Of a DNA stretch of 64,000 nt, positions 37,869 to 45,827 are shown one piece after another. The position numbers and the translations under genes are program-made. This DNA is from Dysosmobacter sp. Its GTDB lineage: Bacteria; Bacillota; Clostridia; Oscillospirales; Oscillospiraceae. The stretch lies in assembly GCA_026169195.1 (NCBI GenBank), contig JAPFEH010000078.1, positions 1 through 64,000 of the forward strand, in the 5' to 3' direction. Under the pieces are notes generated by a model, which worked only from the letters and a program-made list of their open reading frames with translations, did not search any database and was not told the origin of the DNA. Positions within the stretch are counted from its first letter, which is position 1; each line of letters opens with the position of its first letter.

Positions 37869-37909
37869 AAAAAAACGCACAGCGCCGTGCCGGCCGGCAC
37901 GGCGCTGTG
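37869..37909 (-). terminator. Terminator of ileS
   Basis: A perfect 32-nt palindrome (37878-37909, 16-bp arms) is followed on the minus strand, after CG, by a run of T. It sits between the convergent ileS and EamA genes and may block transcription from both sides. Confidence 0.88.
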
Positions 37910-37935
37910 AAGCGTTCAGGCCCATCGGGCCGTTC

Positions 37936-40695
37936 TTAAAATTCCGGCAGCTTTGCCACCACGGCAGCGCAGCGGGGGCACAGGCCGTCCTGCTCCGGCC
38001 GGGTGGAGTGCTTCCAGCAGCGGGGGCACTTGGTCCCTTCGGCGTTTTCCACGGAAACCGCCAGCTCGCCGCCCACCGTGACGCGCACCTGAGAGACGAT
38101 CAGCAGATCCGCCAGCAGCGCATCATCCATGTCTGCCAGGAACGCATCGCCGGCAGGGACGGTCAGATCCACACGGGCCTCCAGCGCCTTGCCGATCTTC
38201 TTTTCGGCACGGGCAGCCTCCAGAACCCCGTTGACCACGTCCCGAACCGCAATGATCCGGTCCCACTTCTCCATGGCGGACTCGTCCAGACCATATGCCG
38301 CAAAGGGCTGGTTCATCTCATTGAACACCACGTTCCGGCCGTCGTCCTCCGTCCGGTGGGGCATGACCTGCCAGATCTCGTCGCAGGTGAAGGCCAGAAT
38401 CGGCGCCATGATCTTGGTCATGGTGTCCAGAATCAGGTACAGCGCCGTCTGCGCGCTGCGGCGCTTGACGCCGCCTTCCTCGTCGCAGTAGAGCCGGTCC
38501 TTGATGATGTCCAGATAGAAGTTGGACATCTCCACCACGCAGAAGTCGTTGACGGCGTGGGTGACGGCGTTGAACTCAAAGTCATCGTAAGCGGCAAAGC
38601 ACTTTTCGATGAGGGCGTTGAGGCGGGTGACCGCCCAGCGGTCCAGCTCCTCCATATCGGCGGGAGCCACCAGCCGGTCGGCGTCGAAGCCGTCCAGATT
38701 GCCCAGACAGTACCGGGCGGTGTTGCGGAATTTCAGATAGTTCTGGCTCAGCTGCTTGAAGATGGCGTCGGAGCAGCGCATATCCGCATGATAATCGGCG
38801 CTGGCAGCCCAGAGCCGCAGCAGATCGGCGCCGTATTTGTTGAAGACCTCAGCGGGGTCCACGCCGTTGCCCAGAGACTTGTGCATGGCCTTGCCCTCGC
38901 CGTCCACGGTCCAGCCGTGGGTAACGCACGCCTTGAAGGGCGCCTGCGCCACGCCGGTGGAGCCGACAGCCGTCAGCAGCGCGGACTGGAACCATCCGCG
39001 GTACTGGTCCAGACCCTCCATATACACGCTGGCGGGCCAGAAGCCCTGATCCCGCTTCATGGCGGCAAAATGGGTGGAGCCGGAGTCGAACCAGCCGTCC
39101 AGCGTATCCTCTTCCTTCTCAAAGCCGGCATGCTTGCCGCAATGGGGGCAGGTGAAGCCTTCCGGCAGGATCTCCTCCGCGGTCTTGGCAAACCACGCGT
39201 TGGAGCCCTCCTTCTCAAACAGGGCGGAGATGGCGGCAATGGTCTCGTCGGTGACGACGGGCTTGCCGCAGTCCTTGCAGTATACCACGGGGATGGGCAG
39301 GCCCCACTTGCGCTGGCGGGAGATGCACCAGTCATTGCGCTCCCGGACCATGGACTTCATGCGGTCGATGCCCCAGCCGGGCACCCAGCGCACCTCGTCG
39401 CAGGCGGCGCAGGCAGCATCCTTGAAGGAATCCACAGAGCAGAACCACTGGGGAGTCGCCCGGAAGATGATGGGGCCCTTGCAGCGCCAGCAGTGGGGAT
39501 AGCTGTGGACGATCTCCTCCTGTGCAAACAGCGCGCCGCTCTCCTTCATGTCCGCCAGAATGACGGGGTTGGACTCCTCCGTCTTCATGCCGGCATATTT
39601 GCCGGCATAATCGGTGTGACGGCCCTGATCGTCCACGGGCACCACCATCTCCATGCCGTAGCGGCGGCAGGTCTGATAGTCGTCCGCGCCGAAGCCGGGG
39701 GCGGTGTGGACGCAGCCGGTACCGGAATCCATGGTGACATAATCCGCCAGCAGCAGACGGGAGGTCTTGGGCAGGAAGGGATGATCCGCCAGCATATTTT
39801 CAAAGAAGGAGCCGGGATGGGTCTCCACGATCTCATAGGACTCCACGCCGCCCACCTTCATGACCTTCTCCGTGAGGGCCTCGGCCATGATATAGACCTC
39901 GCCGCTGTCATGGCTGCGCACCAGCGCATAGCTCTCGTCGGGATGCAGGGCGATGGCAAGGTTGCCGGGCAGCGTCCAGATGGTGGTGGTCCAAATGACG
40001 AAGAACAGCTTGCTGTGATCGAACGCACCCAGCTTGCCCAGATCGTCGTGCATGGGGAATTTCACATAGACGGTGGTGCAGGGGTCGTCCTGATACTCGA
40101 TCTCGGCCTCTGCCAGCGCCGTTTCGTCATGGGGGCACCAGTACACGGGCTTGAGACCCTTGTAGATATAGCCCCGCTTATACATCTCGCCGAACACCTT
40201 GACCTCCTCGGCCTCAAAGCCGGGGTTCATGGTGGCATAGGGATGCTCCCAGTCGCCGATGACGCCCAGCCGCTGGAATCCCTCGCTCTGGACGTTCATG
40301 TAATGGCGGGCAAACTCCTGACAGGCGGAGCGGAAATCGGGCACGCTCATCTCCTTGCGGTTGAGCTTGTTCTGCTTGATGATGGCAGACTCAATGGGCA
40401 TGCCGTGGTTATCCCAGCCGGGGATATAGGGGGTGTAGTAGCCCCGCATGGCATAGGATCTGGTAATGAAGTCCTTGATGGACTTGTTGAGGGCATGACC
40501 CATGTGCAGCGCGCCGTTGCTGAACGGAGGGCCGTCGTGGAGGTTGAAGAGCGGCTTGCCCTCGTTTTTCTTCAGCAGCTCGTTGTACACGCCCTGCTCC
40601 TGCCAGCGCTTGAGCATCTCCGGCTCCCGCTTGGGCAGCCCCGCCCGCATGGGGAAGTCGGTTTTCGGCAGCTTGATGGTTTTGTTGTAATCCAT
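37936..40695 (-). CDS. ileS: Isoleucyl-tRNA synthetase
   Basis: IleRS charges tRNA-Ile. The 919 residues are the bacterial type 1 form: an HIGH-equivalent ALHMGHALNKSIKD (about residue 61), the CP1 editing domain, a KMSKS-equivalent reading GKAMHKSLGN (about 601), an anticodon-binding domain, and a C-terminal zinc finger KCPRCWKHS...CPRCA. The ATG follows TAGGAG. It lies behind an Ile T-box and a zinc-ribbon microprotein gene and ends at a strong terminator. Confidence 0.97.
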   Translation of the reverse strand: MDYNKTIKLPKTDFPMRAGLPKREPEMLKRWQEQGVYNELLKKNEGKPLFNLHDGPPFSNGALHMGHALNKSIKDFITRSYAMRGYYTPYIPGWDNHGMPIESAIIKQNKLNRKEMSVPDFRSACQEFARHYMNVQSEGFQRLGVIGDWEHPYATMNPGFEAEEVKVFGEMYKRGYIYKGLKPVYWCPHDETALAEAEIEYQDDPCTTVYVKFPMHDDLGKLGAFDHSKLFFVIWTTTIWTLPGNLAIALHPDESYALVRSHDSGEVYIMAEALTEKVMKVGGVESYEIVETHPGSFFENMLADHPFLPKTSRLLLADYVTMDSGTGCVHTAPGFGADDYQTCRRYGMEMVVPVDDQGRHTDYAGKYAGMKTEESNPVILADMKESGALFAQEEIVHSYPHCWRCKGPIIFRATPQWFCSVDSFKDAACAACDEVRWVPGWGIDRMKSMVRERNDWCISRQRKWGLPIPVVYCKDCGKPVVTDETIAAISALFEKEGSNAWFAKTAEEILPEGFTCPHCGKHAGFEKEEDTLDGWFDSGSTHFAAMKRDQGFWPASVYMEGLDQYRGWFQSALLTAVGSTGVAQAPFKACVTHGWTVDGEGKAMHKSLGNGVDPAEVFNKYGADLLRLWAASADYHADMRCSDAIFKQLSQNYLKFRNTARYCLGNLDGFDADRLVAPADMEELDRWAVTRLNALIEKCFAAYDDFEFNAVTHAVNDFCVVEMSNFYLDIIKDRLYCDEEGGVKRRSAQTALYLILDTMTKIMAPILAFTCDEIWQVMPHRTEDDGRNVVFNEMNQPFAAYGLDESAMEKWDRIIAVRDVVNGVLEAARAEKKIGKALEARVDLTVPAGDAFLADMDDALLADLLIVSQVRVTVGGELAVSVENAEGTKCPRCWKHSTRPEQDGLCPRCAAVVAKLPEF

Positions 40696-40741
40696 ATCAC
40701 TCGCTCCTATATATCCATGTTTCTATGAAAACTTTTGCCTG

Positions 40742-40957
40742 TTACCAATCGATCAGCAGCTTCCGGCAGCCGCGGCAGCACCATGCCTCAGGCCGACCCG
40801 TTTCATCCGCGGGCAGGCGGAGGTCCTGCGTCCCTTCCACATATCCGCCGCTCCAAAGCGCTTTTCCGCCCCCGCGCTCCGGCGTCCAGATACAGGGCAG
40901 TCCGCATATCAGCCAGCCACGCTCCATCTCATTTCCGCAAACGGGACAGTTCATCAT
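40742..40957 (-). CDS. Small zinc-ribbon protein (DUF6487-like) between the Ile T-box and ileS
   Basis: The product is about 71 residues with two cysteine pairs, MNCPVCGNEM at the start and WCCRGCRK near the end, which should bind one zinc. It resembles small PF20097/DUF6487-type proteins. The start is one of two adjacent ATGs (40957 or 40954), 5 to 8 nt after AGGAGG. It is the first gene of the T-box transcript, 46 bp before ileS, so tRNA-Ile charging should control it. Function unknown. Confidence 0.8.
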   Translation of the reverse strand: MMNCPVCGNEMERGWLICGLPCIWTPERGGGKALWSGGYVEGTQDLRLPADETGRPEAWCCRGCRKLLIDW

Positions 40958-40971
40958 GTGCACCTCCTGAA

Positions 40972-41013
40972 AAAATAAAACGCCCTGTCTCCTGTTTTAC
41001 AAGAGACAGAGCG
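40972..41013 (-). terminator. T-box regulated terminator before the ileS operon
   Basis: An approximately 13-bp stem with a few wobble or mismatched pairs (41000-41013 with 40981-40994) is followed on the minus strand by TTTTATTTTTT. Confidence 0.85.
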
Positions 41014-41262
41014 CTGAAAACAGCTCTGCGGTACCACTCTCGGTTGCCGTCCCCTCACGGGGCACGACCGCTCACAGCCCGCCGTCACGGGCCGATGCTC
41101 TAACGGGCATCACACGTCCACGCTTACTCGCGTCGTCTTTCAGCAGGAGGCTCCAAGGGGATATTCGCCCTCCGCGCCCGTCCGCCTCGCACCAAACGGC
41201 GGCTCTCTTCACGGGGATCAAAAGGGGTACTCGTCCTTATCGACACCAAAACTATACGATTA
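40972..41262 (-). promoter_or_regulatory. T-box riboswitch, isoleucine specifier, controlling ileS
   Basis: The T-box element reads TGGTACCGCA (complement of 41027-41036), one base off the usual final G. Stem I has AGAGAG and a GGTGCGAG loop. Using the same spacing to GGAG as in the ilv and leu leaders, the specifier is ATC (complement of 41160-41162), though the next base is C rather than the usual purine. A terminator hairpin pairs 41000-41013 with 40981-40994 and is followed by a T-rich run. Confidence 0.92.
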
Positions 41263-41268
41263 TCAGCT

Positions 41269-41296
41269 ATCATATCACGTTTTTGGCATTTGTCAA
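41269..41296 (-). promoter_or_regulatory. Promoter of the ileS T-box operon
   Basis: A perfect TTGACA (complement of 41291-41296), a 16-bp spacer and TATGAT (complement of 41269-41274) predict a start near 41262. Confidence 0.82.
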
Positions 41297-41330
41297 CTGG
41301 AAACTCTCCATTTTTCCAGACCGTCCGTCC

Positions 41331-41501
41331 TCACTGGTACCGGTACTGCATTCCCGTATACTGGTCCACACAGTTGAGGAACAGTTCCCTGCTGCGGAAT
41401 TCCAGCAGCTTGCAGCCTTCCTCCTCATGGAAGGACACGATACGGCGGCGCGTATCCACCCAGACCCGGAACAGATTTTCATTCAGCACAGTCTTCTCCA
41501 T
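41331..41501 (-). CDS. Hypothetical 56-residue protein
   Basis: A small charged protein of 56 residues starts at an ATG behind AAAGGAG and ends about 35 bp before the ileS T-box promoter. It has an arginine cluster (DTRRRIVSF), an acidic patch and an aromatic C-terminus, and no signal peptide or membrane helix. I do not recognise a family. It follows the amidase gene by 110 bp on the same strand. The good ribosome site and codon use support a real gene. Confidence 0.7.
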   Translation of the reverse strand: MEKTVLNENLFRVWVDTRRRIVSFHEEEGCKLLEFRSRELFLNCVDQYTGMQYRYQ

Positions 41502-41611
41502 GGGAAGGCTCCTTTCACAGCGTGTCAACGCCCGTTTGTTTATAAGACGATCCTGATGCCGGTTTTGTTTCACCTTTTGCGAAAATTTTCAAAAAGTTTT
41601 CAACATTTTTT

Positions 41612-42268
41612 TCAATCCTGTGGAAAATGCTCCGTCTCCGCCGCCGTATCCGCCAGAAACCGCTCCCACGCATCCGGGTTTTCCACATAATATCTGGGGC
41701 AGAGCTTGCCGGTCACGTCATAGTGGCGGATGACCTCCGTCTCCGGATCCAGCCGGAATTCCTGACACAGCCATGCCGTCAGCTCCACCAGCCGGTCATA
41801 GGTCTCCGGCAGAAACTCCCCCGTCCCGTCCGGATGGCAGACCTCGATGGAAACCGTGTCGCCGTTGCGGCTGTTGGAGGCGTAGGCGATCTCCGTCAGG
41901 GGGATGCACTGGAGAACCTCTCCCTCCAGCCCCACAATGAAATGGGCGCTGGCATACGTCCCCTCCGCGCCGGAGGAAAGGGACTCAAAATAATTCCGGT
42001 TGGCGCGGGCGGTGGTGGCGGGGTTGCCTACGTAGTGAATGACCACCCCGTTGATTTTCCGCAGCGGCTCGCCGGGGCGGGACCATTCGTTGACCGTCAG
42101 CAGCGCCTGCTCCACATCCTCCGGAACCTCCACACCCTCTCCCGGCAGCCGCCGGCCCGACAGCGCCAGCAGCACCGCCGCCGTCAGGCAGATCCCGCCC
42201 AGCACCAGCCGTACTGCGGGGCGGCGGCGCCTGCGCCGGCGCCGCCTGACTTCCTGATGCTCCGTCAT
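41612..42268 (-). CDS. N-acetylmuramoyl-L-alanine amidase (Amidase_2/PGRP type), membrane anchored
   Basis: The 218-residue protein has nine consecutive arginines at residues 8-16, then one membrane helix (about 20-38), then a T7-lysozyme-like amidase domain. Zinc ligands fit VVIHYVGN (His about 76), HYDVTGKLCPR (His about 182) and the final Cys in that motif. It should cleave peptidoglycan stem peptides outside the membrane. It starts 2 bp after the ABC permease gene, so it belongs to the GntR-ABC operon. Confidence 0.88.
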   Translation of the reverse strand: MTEHQEVRRRRRRRRRPAVRLVLGGICLTAAVLLALSGRRLPGEGVEVPEDVEQALLTVNEWSRPGEPLRKINGVVIHYVGNPATTARANRNYFESLSSGAEGTYASAHFIVGLEGEVLQCIPLTEIAYASNSRNGDTVSIEVCHPDGTGEFLPETYDRLVELTAWLCQEFRLDPETEVIRHYDVTGKLCPRYYVENPDAWERFLADTAAETEHFPQD

Positions 42269-42270
42269 GG

Positions 42271-44229
42271 TCAGCTGTATACGGCAGTCACTGCCACAGT
42301 GTCCTCTTGCGCGATGGCATCAGCCGCCTCGTCAAAGTCCTCCGGATACAGCTCTCCATAGGTCCGCAGGGTGTCCTCCGTCACCAGTCCCAGCTCCCGC
42401 AGGCAGGCGATGGTGTGCCGCATGGCGGGCCTCAGCCGGATGCTGATTCTCTCCTCCGCCACATCCACGGGGCCATCCTCAGGATCTCCCGTCTGATGGA
42501 AGTAAAGGTTCAGGTCCACGGCATAATCGTTCCGGTTGTCATGAGTAAACCAGTCATGGGTGCCCCATGTCCCCTCCTGCACATCCTGCCCCAGCGCCTC
42601 CAGAATCGCAGCGGCCTCCCGGCTGTTCAGGTCAAAGTCCCGATTGTCCGCATTCCGGTACAGATAGCCGCCTGCCGCCTGATATTCGGGATCGTTCAGA
42701 TGCAGCCGCTTGGCCTTCATGGCCTCACCGTTGATCAGCGCGTCCAGCAGGTTTTCATAGGTCCCTGCCTGCGCCATCCGCTCTTGAGACAGGGGCAGGT
42801 CATAGCTCCGCTTCACCATGCGGCCGTTTTTCAAGCGGTAGGTCAGGCGCAGACGTACCATAGTCTCTCTGTCTGTCTCACCCCACCAGCTTTCCTGCCG
42901 CTCTATGATGGAATCCCTCTCTGCCGCAATGGCGCTGTGCAGCGTCCGTACCTGCTCCAGCAGAGCCTCCTCTTCCTCGGGATAGAAGGTATAGCTGTTG
43001 CCGGCCACCTGCAGATCCACCGTTTCCACTTCCTCCTGCTCCGGAACCCGTTTCTCCACGCCCGGCAGGTCGAACTCCAGCGCGCCGCACAGCGCCGCGC
43101 AGGCGCACAGCACCAGCGCCAGCCCCTTCCAGCTGCCCCGAAAGACCCGCAGGGACTTTGCCAGCAGCATGGACGCCCCGTAGTAGCCAATGGCGCCCGC
43201 TGCCGCCATGCAGACCACCATGGGCAGCGCCTCGAAATACCGTCCGCCCGTCAGGTTCTGCCAGAACAGCTCATAGAGGGCGATTCCCCCCAGCAGCGCC
43301 GCCAGCGCCGCCAGACCAAACCGGAACAGCGGCTTCACGGGTCCCACGGCCACCACGTCGCCGGCGCTCTCGCTTCTGCGGCGGCGATACAGCAGCCATG
43401 CCAGCGCCAGCATGACCAGTCCCGCCAGCGCATACACGCCGACGACCCACAGGCCCTCCAGATGGACCTCTGTCAAAACGTGCTCATACCAGATCTCACC
43501 GGTTGACTCTGTCCGTCGGGACACCTCTTCATAGGTACACACCGGCTGCACACGGCGCAGAAGATACACCGTGGGGCTCAGCCATTCCACCGTGCCGCTG
43601 TAATCGCCGGAAACGCCGAACAAAAAGCCCCGGGAAAAGGCGGACACCAGCCAGTCCAGCAGCACAGCCAGAAAGTGCAGCAGGAAGTACAGCGCCGGCA
43701 GGGCAAACACGTTGCCCACCAGAAAGGCCACCAGCGTGGCACTGCCAAAGTAAAAAAGGCTCTCCCCCAGCACTGCCGCCACCGTGACCGCCAGTCCGGT
43801 CAGGTCGAAGCAGCCGTAAAGCAGGGAGTACAGCACGCACAGTCCTCCCGTCACCACATAGGGGATCAGCAGCATGGCCATGCCGGAAAGGAAATTTGTC
43901 AGAAACAGCCCCTCCCGCCGGATGGGCAGGCTGTGCATCAAGCCCACGCTGCGGCTGTTGTATAGATAGTTCCATACCACCATGGCGCAGAGGATGGCAT
44001 ACAGCAGCGAGATGACCGGCAGCGCATAGCCCACCGCGCCGTAATAAAAATTGGTAAAGCTCAGTGCATTTTCCGCGGGATAGCCCTCCGCGCTCCGGCG
44101 CAGCGTCTGCAGCAGCAGCGCCAGAGGGACCAGCGCCCCCAGAAACGAGGCAAGGCCCCACAGCGGCCAGAACCGGCTCAGATTCCTGCGAAAGAGCGTG
44201 CCGTTAAAGTACGATGTCTTTGACTGCAT
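42271..44229 (-). CDS. ABC transporter permease (YtrC/D-like)
   Basis: The 652-residue protein has an N-terminal group of about six membrane helices, a central one or two helices and a long C-terminal extracytoplasmic or cytoplasmic tail (from about residue 390) rich in charged residues. The LMHSLPIRREGLFLTNFLSG segment (about residue 87) is typical of ABC-2-type permeases that accompany GntR/YtrA regulators. The start at 44229 follows GGGAGGTG and lies inside the 3' end of the ATPase gene, a 26-bp overlap, implying translational coupling. Confidence 0.88.
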   Translation of the reverse strand: MQSKTSYFNGTLFRRNLSRFWPLWGLASFLGALVPLALLLQTLRRSAEGYPAENALSFTNFYYGAVGYALPVISLLYAILCAMVVWNYLYNSRSVGLMHSLPIRREGLFLTNFLSGMAMLLIPYVVTGGLCVLYSLLYGCFDLTGLAVTVAAVLGESLFYFGSATLVAFLVGNVFALPALYFLLHFLAVLLDWLVSAFSRGFLFGVSGDYSGTVEWLSPTVYLLRRVQPVCTYEEVSRRTESTGEIWYEHVLTEVHLEGLWVVGVYALAGLVMLALAWLLYRRRRSESAGDVVAVGPVKPLFRFGLAALAALLGGIALYELFWQNLTGGRYFEALPMVVCMAAAGAIGYYGASMLLAKSLRVFRGSWKGLALVLCACAALCGALEFDLPGVEKRVPEQEEVETVDLQVAGNSYTFYPEEEEALLEQVRTLHSAIAAERDSIIERQESWWGETDRETMVRLRLTYRLKNGRMVKRSYDLPLSQERMAQAGTYENLLDALINGEAMKAKRLHLNDPEYQAAGGYLYRNADNRDFDLNSREAAAILEALGQDVQEGTWGTHDWFTHDNRNDYAVDLNLYFHQTGDPEDGPVDVAEERISIRLRPAMRHTIACLRELGLVTEDTLRTYGELYPEDFDEAADAIAQEDTVAVTAVYS

Positions 44230-45100
44230 AGTCCGCACCTCCCAACTCATAAATAAAGATCTCCTCCAGCGTCAGCGGCACCGCGTCCACCAGCATGGGG
44301 TGGTATCCCGTCAAACGCTCTGTGGCCTCCTGCGCATTCATCCGCATGATGAGGGTGTGGATCCGCCCGATGCGGCTGCTGTGCAGCACCGGCAGCTCCG
44401 GCGGGACCTCCGTCATGCCGTCCGGAAACACCACCTGCAGCTTCACCATGTTGTCCTGCAGCTGGGCGAGGCTCCGCTCCAGCAGTACCCTGCCGTGGTC
44501 CATGATGCCCACGTGGTCGCACACATCCTCCAGCTCCCGCAGATTGTGGGAGGAAACCAGCACCGTGGTGCCCCGCTCGCTGACGTCGCCCATCATCAGG
44601 CTCCAGACCTGACGGCGCATCACCGGGTCCAGCCCGTCCACCGGTTCGTCCAGAATCAGATAATCCGGCATACAGCTCAGCGCCAGCCAGAACGCCACCT
44701 GTTTCTGCATTCCCTTGGAAAGACGGCGGATGGTCTTTTTTTCATCAATGTTGAAGACTTCTTTTAATTTCTCATACCGTTCCACGGAAAAACGGGGATA
44801 AAATCCGCGGTAAAAGCGCATCATATCCCGGATGCTGGCCTGATTGAAATAGTACCAGTCATCGGGAATGGCAGCCACCCGCCGCTTCAGCTCCGCGTCT
44901 TCCCACACGTCCGCCCCGCCCATGCGAACCGTGCCGCTGTCCTGACGGTAAATCCCCGTCAAATGGCGGATCAGGGTGGATTTTCCCGCGCCGTTGGGGC
45001 CGACCAGCCCGTATACGCTGCCGTCAGGCACCGACAGCGATGCCCCGTCCAGCGCCGCAAAGCCGTCGAATCTCTTCACGGCGTCCTTTACTTCGATCAT
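44204..45100 (-). CDS. ABC transporter ATP-binding protein (YtrB-like)
   Basis: The 298-residue protein has Walker A GPNGAGKST (about residues 34-42), signature RLSKGMQKQ (a variant of LSGGQ, about 127), Walker B LILDEPVDGLDP (about 146) and a switch histidine in SSHNL. It belongs with the YtrB/BcrA-type exporters. Its ATG overlaps the gntR stop in an ATGA, and it overlaps the permease start. Members of this group often answer cell-wall antibiotics or transport unknown envelope substrates. Confidence 0.94.
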   Translation of the reverse strand: MIEVKDAVKRFDGFAALDGASLSVPDGSVYGLVGPNGAGKSTLIRHLTGIYRQDSGTVRMGGADVWEDAELKRRVAAIPDDWYYFNQASIRDMMRFYRGFYPRFSVERYEKLKEVFNIDEKKTIRRLSKGMQKQVAFWLALSCMPDYLILDEPVDGLDPVMRRQVWSLMMGDVSERGTTVLVSSHNLRELEDVCDHVGIMDHGRVLLERSLAQLQDNMVKLQVVFPDGMTEVPPELPVLHSSRIGRIHTLIMRMNAQEATERLTGYHPMLVDAVPLTLEEIFIYELGGADYAVKDIVL

Positions 45101-45459
45101 AGGGTCTCCTCCTCTCGCAGCAGCGCCAGCAGCTCTTCTTCGCTGACGCCCAGATACCGCAGCTCCGCGACCAGCTCGCGGACCTTCGCCTTCAGTTCCC
45201 TCTTCCGGCCCTCATCCGCCGCCACGTCTCCCGCGGCAAAGCTGCCCTTTCCTGGGACAGAATAGATGTAGCCTTCATTTTCCAATTCGTTGTACGCACG
45301 CTGAATGGTATTGGGATTGATGGAAAGCTGCGTTGCCAGAGACCGCACCGACGGAAGCTTTTCCTCCGGCCCCAGCGCGCCTGTCACCATCAGTTTTTTC
45401 AACCCATCCTTGATCTGCTCATAAATCGGCCGGGAATCCCGGTAATTCAAAGTGATCAC
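45097..45459 (-). CDS. GntR-family (YtrA subfamily) transcriptional repressor
   Basis: The 120-residue protein is the short YtrA type: a winged helix (residues about 10-75, including LPSVRSLATQLSINPNTIQRAY) with only a short C-terminal dimerisation helix pair and no large effector domain. It starts at a GTG behind AGGAGGTG. The stop overlaps the ATPase start. YtrA-type proteins usually repress their own ABC operon and are released by cell-envelope stress; tandem GTACTA repeats at the promoter are candidate operators. Confidence 0.93.
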   Translation of the reverse strand: MITLNYRDSRPIYEQIKDGLKKLMVTGALGPEEKLPSVRSLATQLSINPNTIQRAYNELENEGYIYSVPGKGSFAAGDVAADEGRKRELKAKVRELVAELRYLGVSEEELLALLREEETL

Positions 45460-45463
45460 ATCT

Positions 45464-45544
45464 TCACCTCCTGACCAATACTGCCACCAGCAGCACCACG
45501 ATCAGAAAGCCAGCGCCCGCAACCAGCGCCATCGGTAATACCAT
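45464..45544 (-). CDS. 26-residue single-helix membrane microprotein ahead of gntR
   Basis: An ATG at 45544 lies 5 nt after a near-perfect GGAGGAGGTG ribosome site and opens 26 codons ending in TGA at 45464-45466. The product is almost wholly hydrophobic (begins MVLPMALVAGAGF and ends in VRR), a classic single transmembrane helix with a positive C-terminal end. Its last codons are the gntR ribosome site, so the two genes are coupled. It is the first gene of the GntR-ABC-amidase transcript. Function unknown; it may be a transporter accessory or a sensing or leader peptide. Confidence 0.75.
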   Translation of the reverse strand: MVLPMALVAGAGFLIVVLLVAVLVRR

Positions 45545-45563
45545 AGGGCACCTCCTCCAACTG

Positions 45564-45623
45564 TATCAACCGTACTAGGTGTACTAACACAGTTAGAGTA
45601 CCATGGATCTCAACCGCTGTCAA
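45564..45623 (-). promoter_or_regulatory. Promoter and candidate GntR operator
   Basis: A perfect -35 TTGACA (complement of 45618-45623) is followed after 17 bp by a weak -10, TACTCT (complement of 45595-45600). Just downstream, two direct copies of the motif AGTAC (minus strand, within 45570-45590) lie between the -10 and the microprotein start, where a YtrA-type repressor would be expected to bind. Confidence 0.6.
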
Positions 45624-45689
45624 GTGCATTTTTTCTCCGCATTTGCAGCTTTTTTTGAAAAATTCCGGAGAAATCAGGCCATTTCCCTC

Positions 45690-45718
45690 TTTACAATTGA
45701 AATCAGGTATGTTATATT
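45690..45718 (+). promoter_or_regulatory. Promoter of rpsO
   Basis: TTTACA at 45690-45695, a 17-bp spacer and TATATT at 45713-45718 give a leader of about 100 nt before rpsO. It is divergent from the gntR promoter, and the 283-bp gap between the two genes holds little else. Confidence 0.75.
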
Positions 45719-45827
45719 CGTAAAGCACGCAAATATGCGGCAATCATCCCCAGAACTTCGTTTCGCGGAACTTCACCGTCCCGATCCGCAGTTCCGCGGG
45801 GAATCTATTTGAAAGGTGGAAACAACC

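Noticed and set aside
37878-37909. Perfect 32-bp palindrome considered as a recombination or attachment site
   Set aside because: It is followed by a T-run directly after the ileS stop, so it is a terminator; no integrase or mobile gene is nearby.
45456-45743. 95-codon minus-strand frame overlapping the gntR promoter
   Set aside because: It crosses the promoter and operator, lacks a ribosome site and is out of frame with the well-supported 26-residue microprotein.
45545-45827. Replication origin at the strand switch
   Set aside because: No repeated DnaA boxes, no AT-rich unwinding element with repeats, and no dnaA or dnaN; the gap is accounted for by two divergent promoters.
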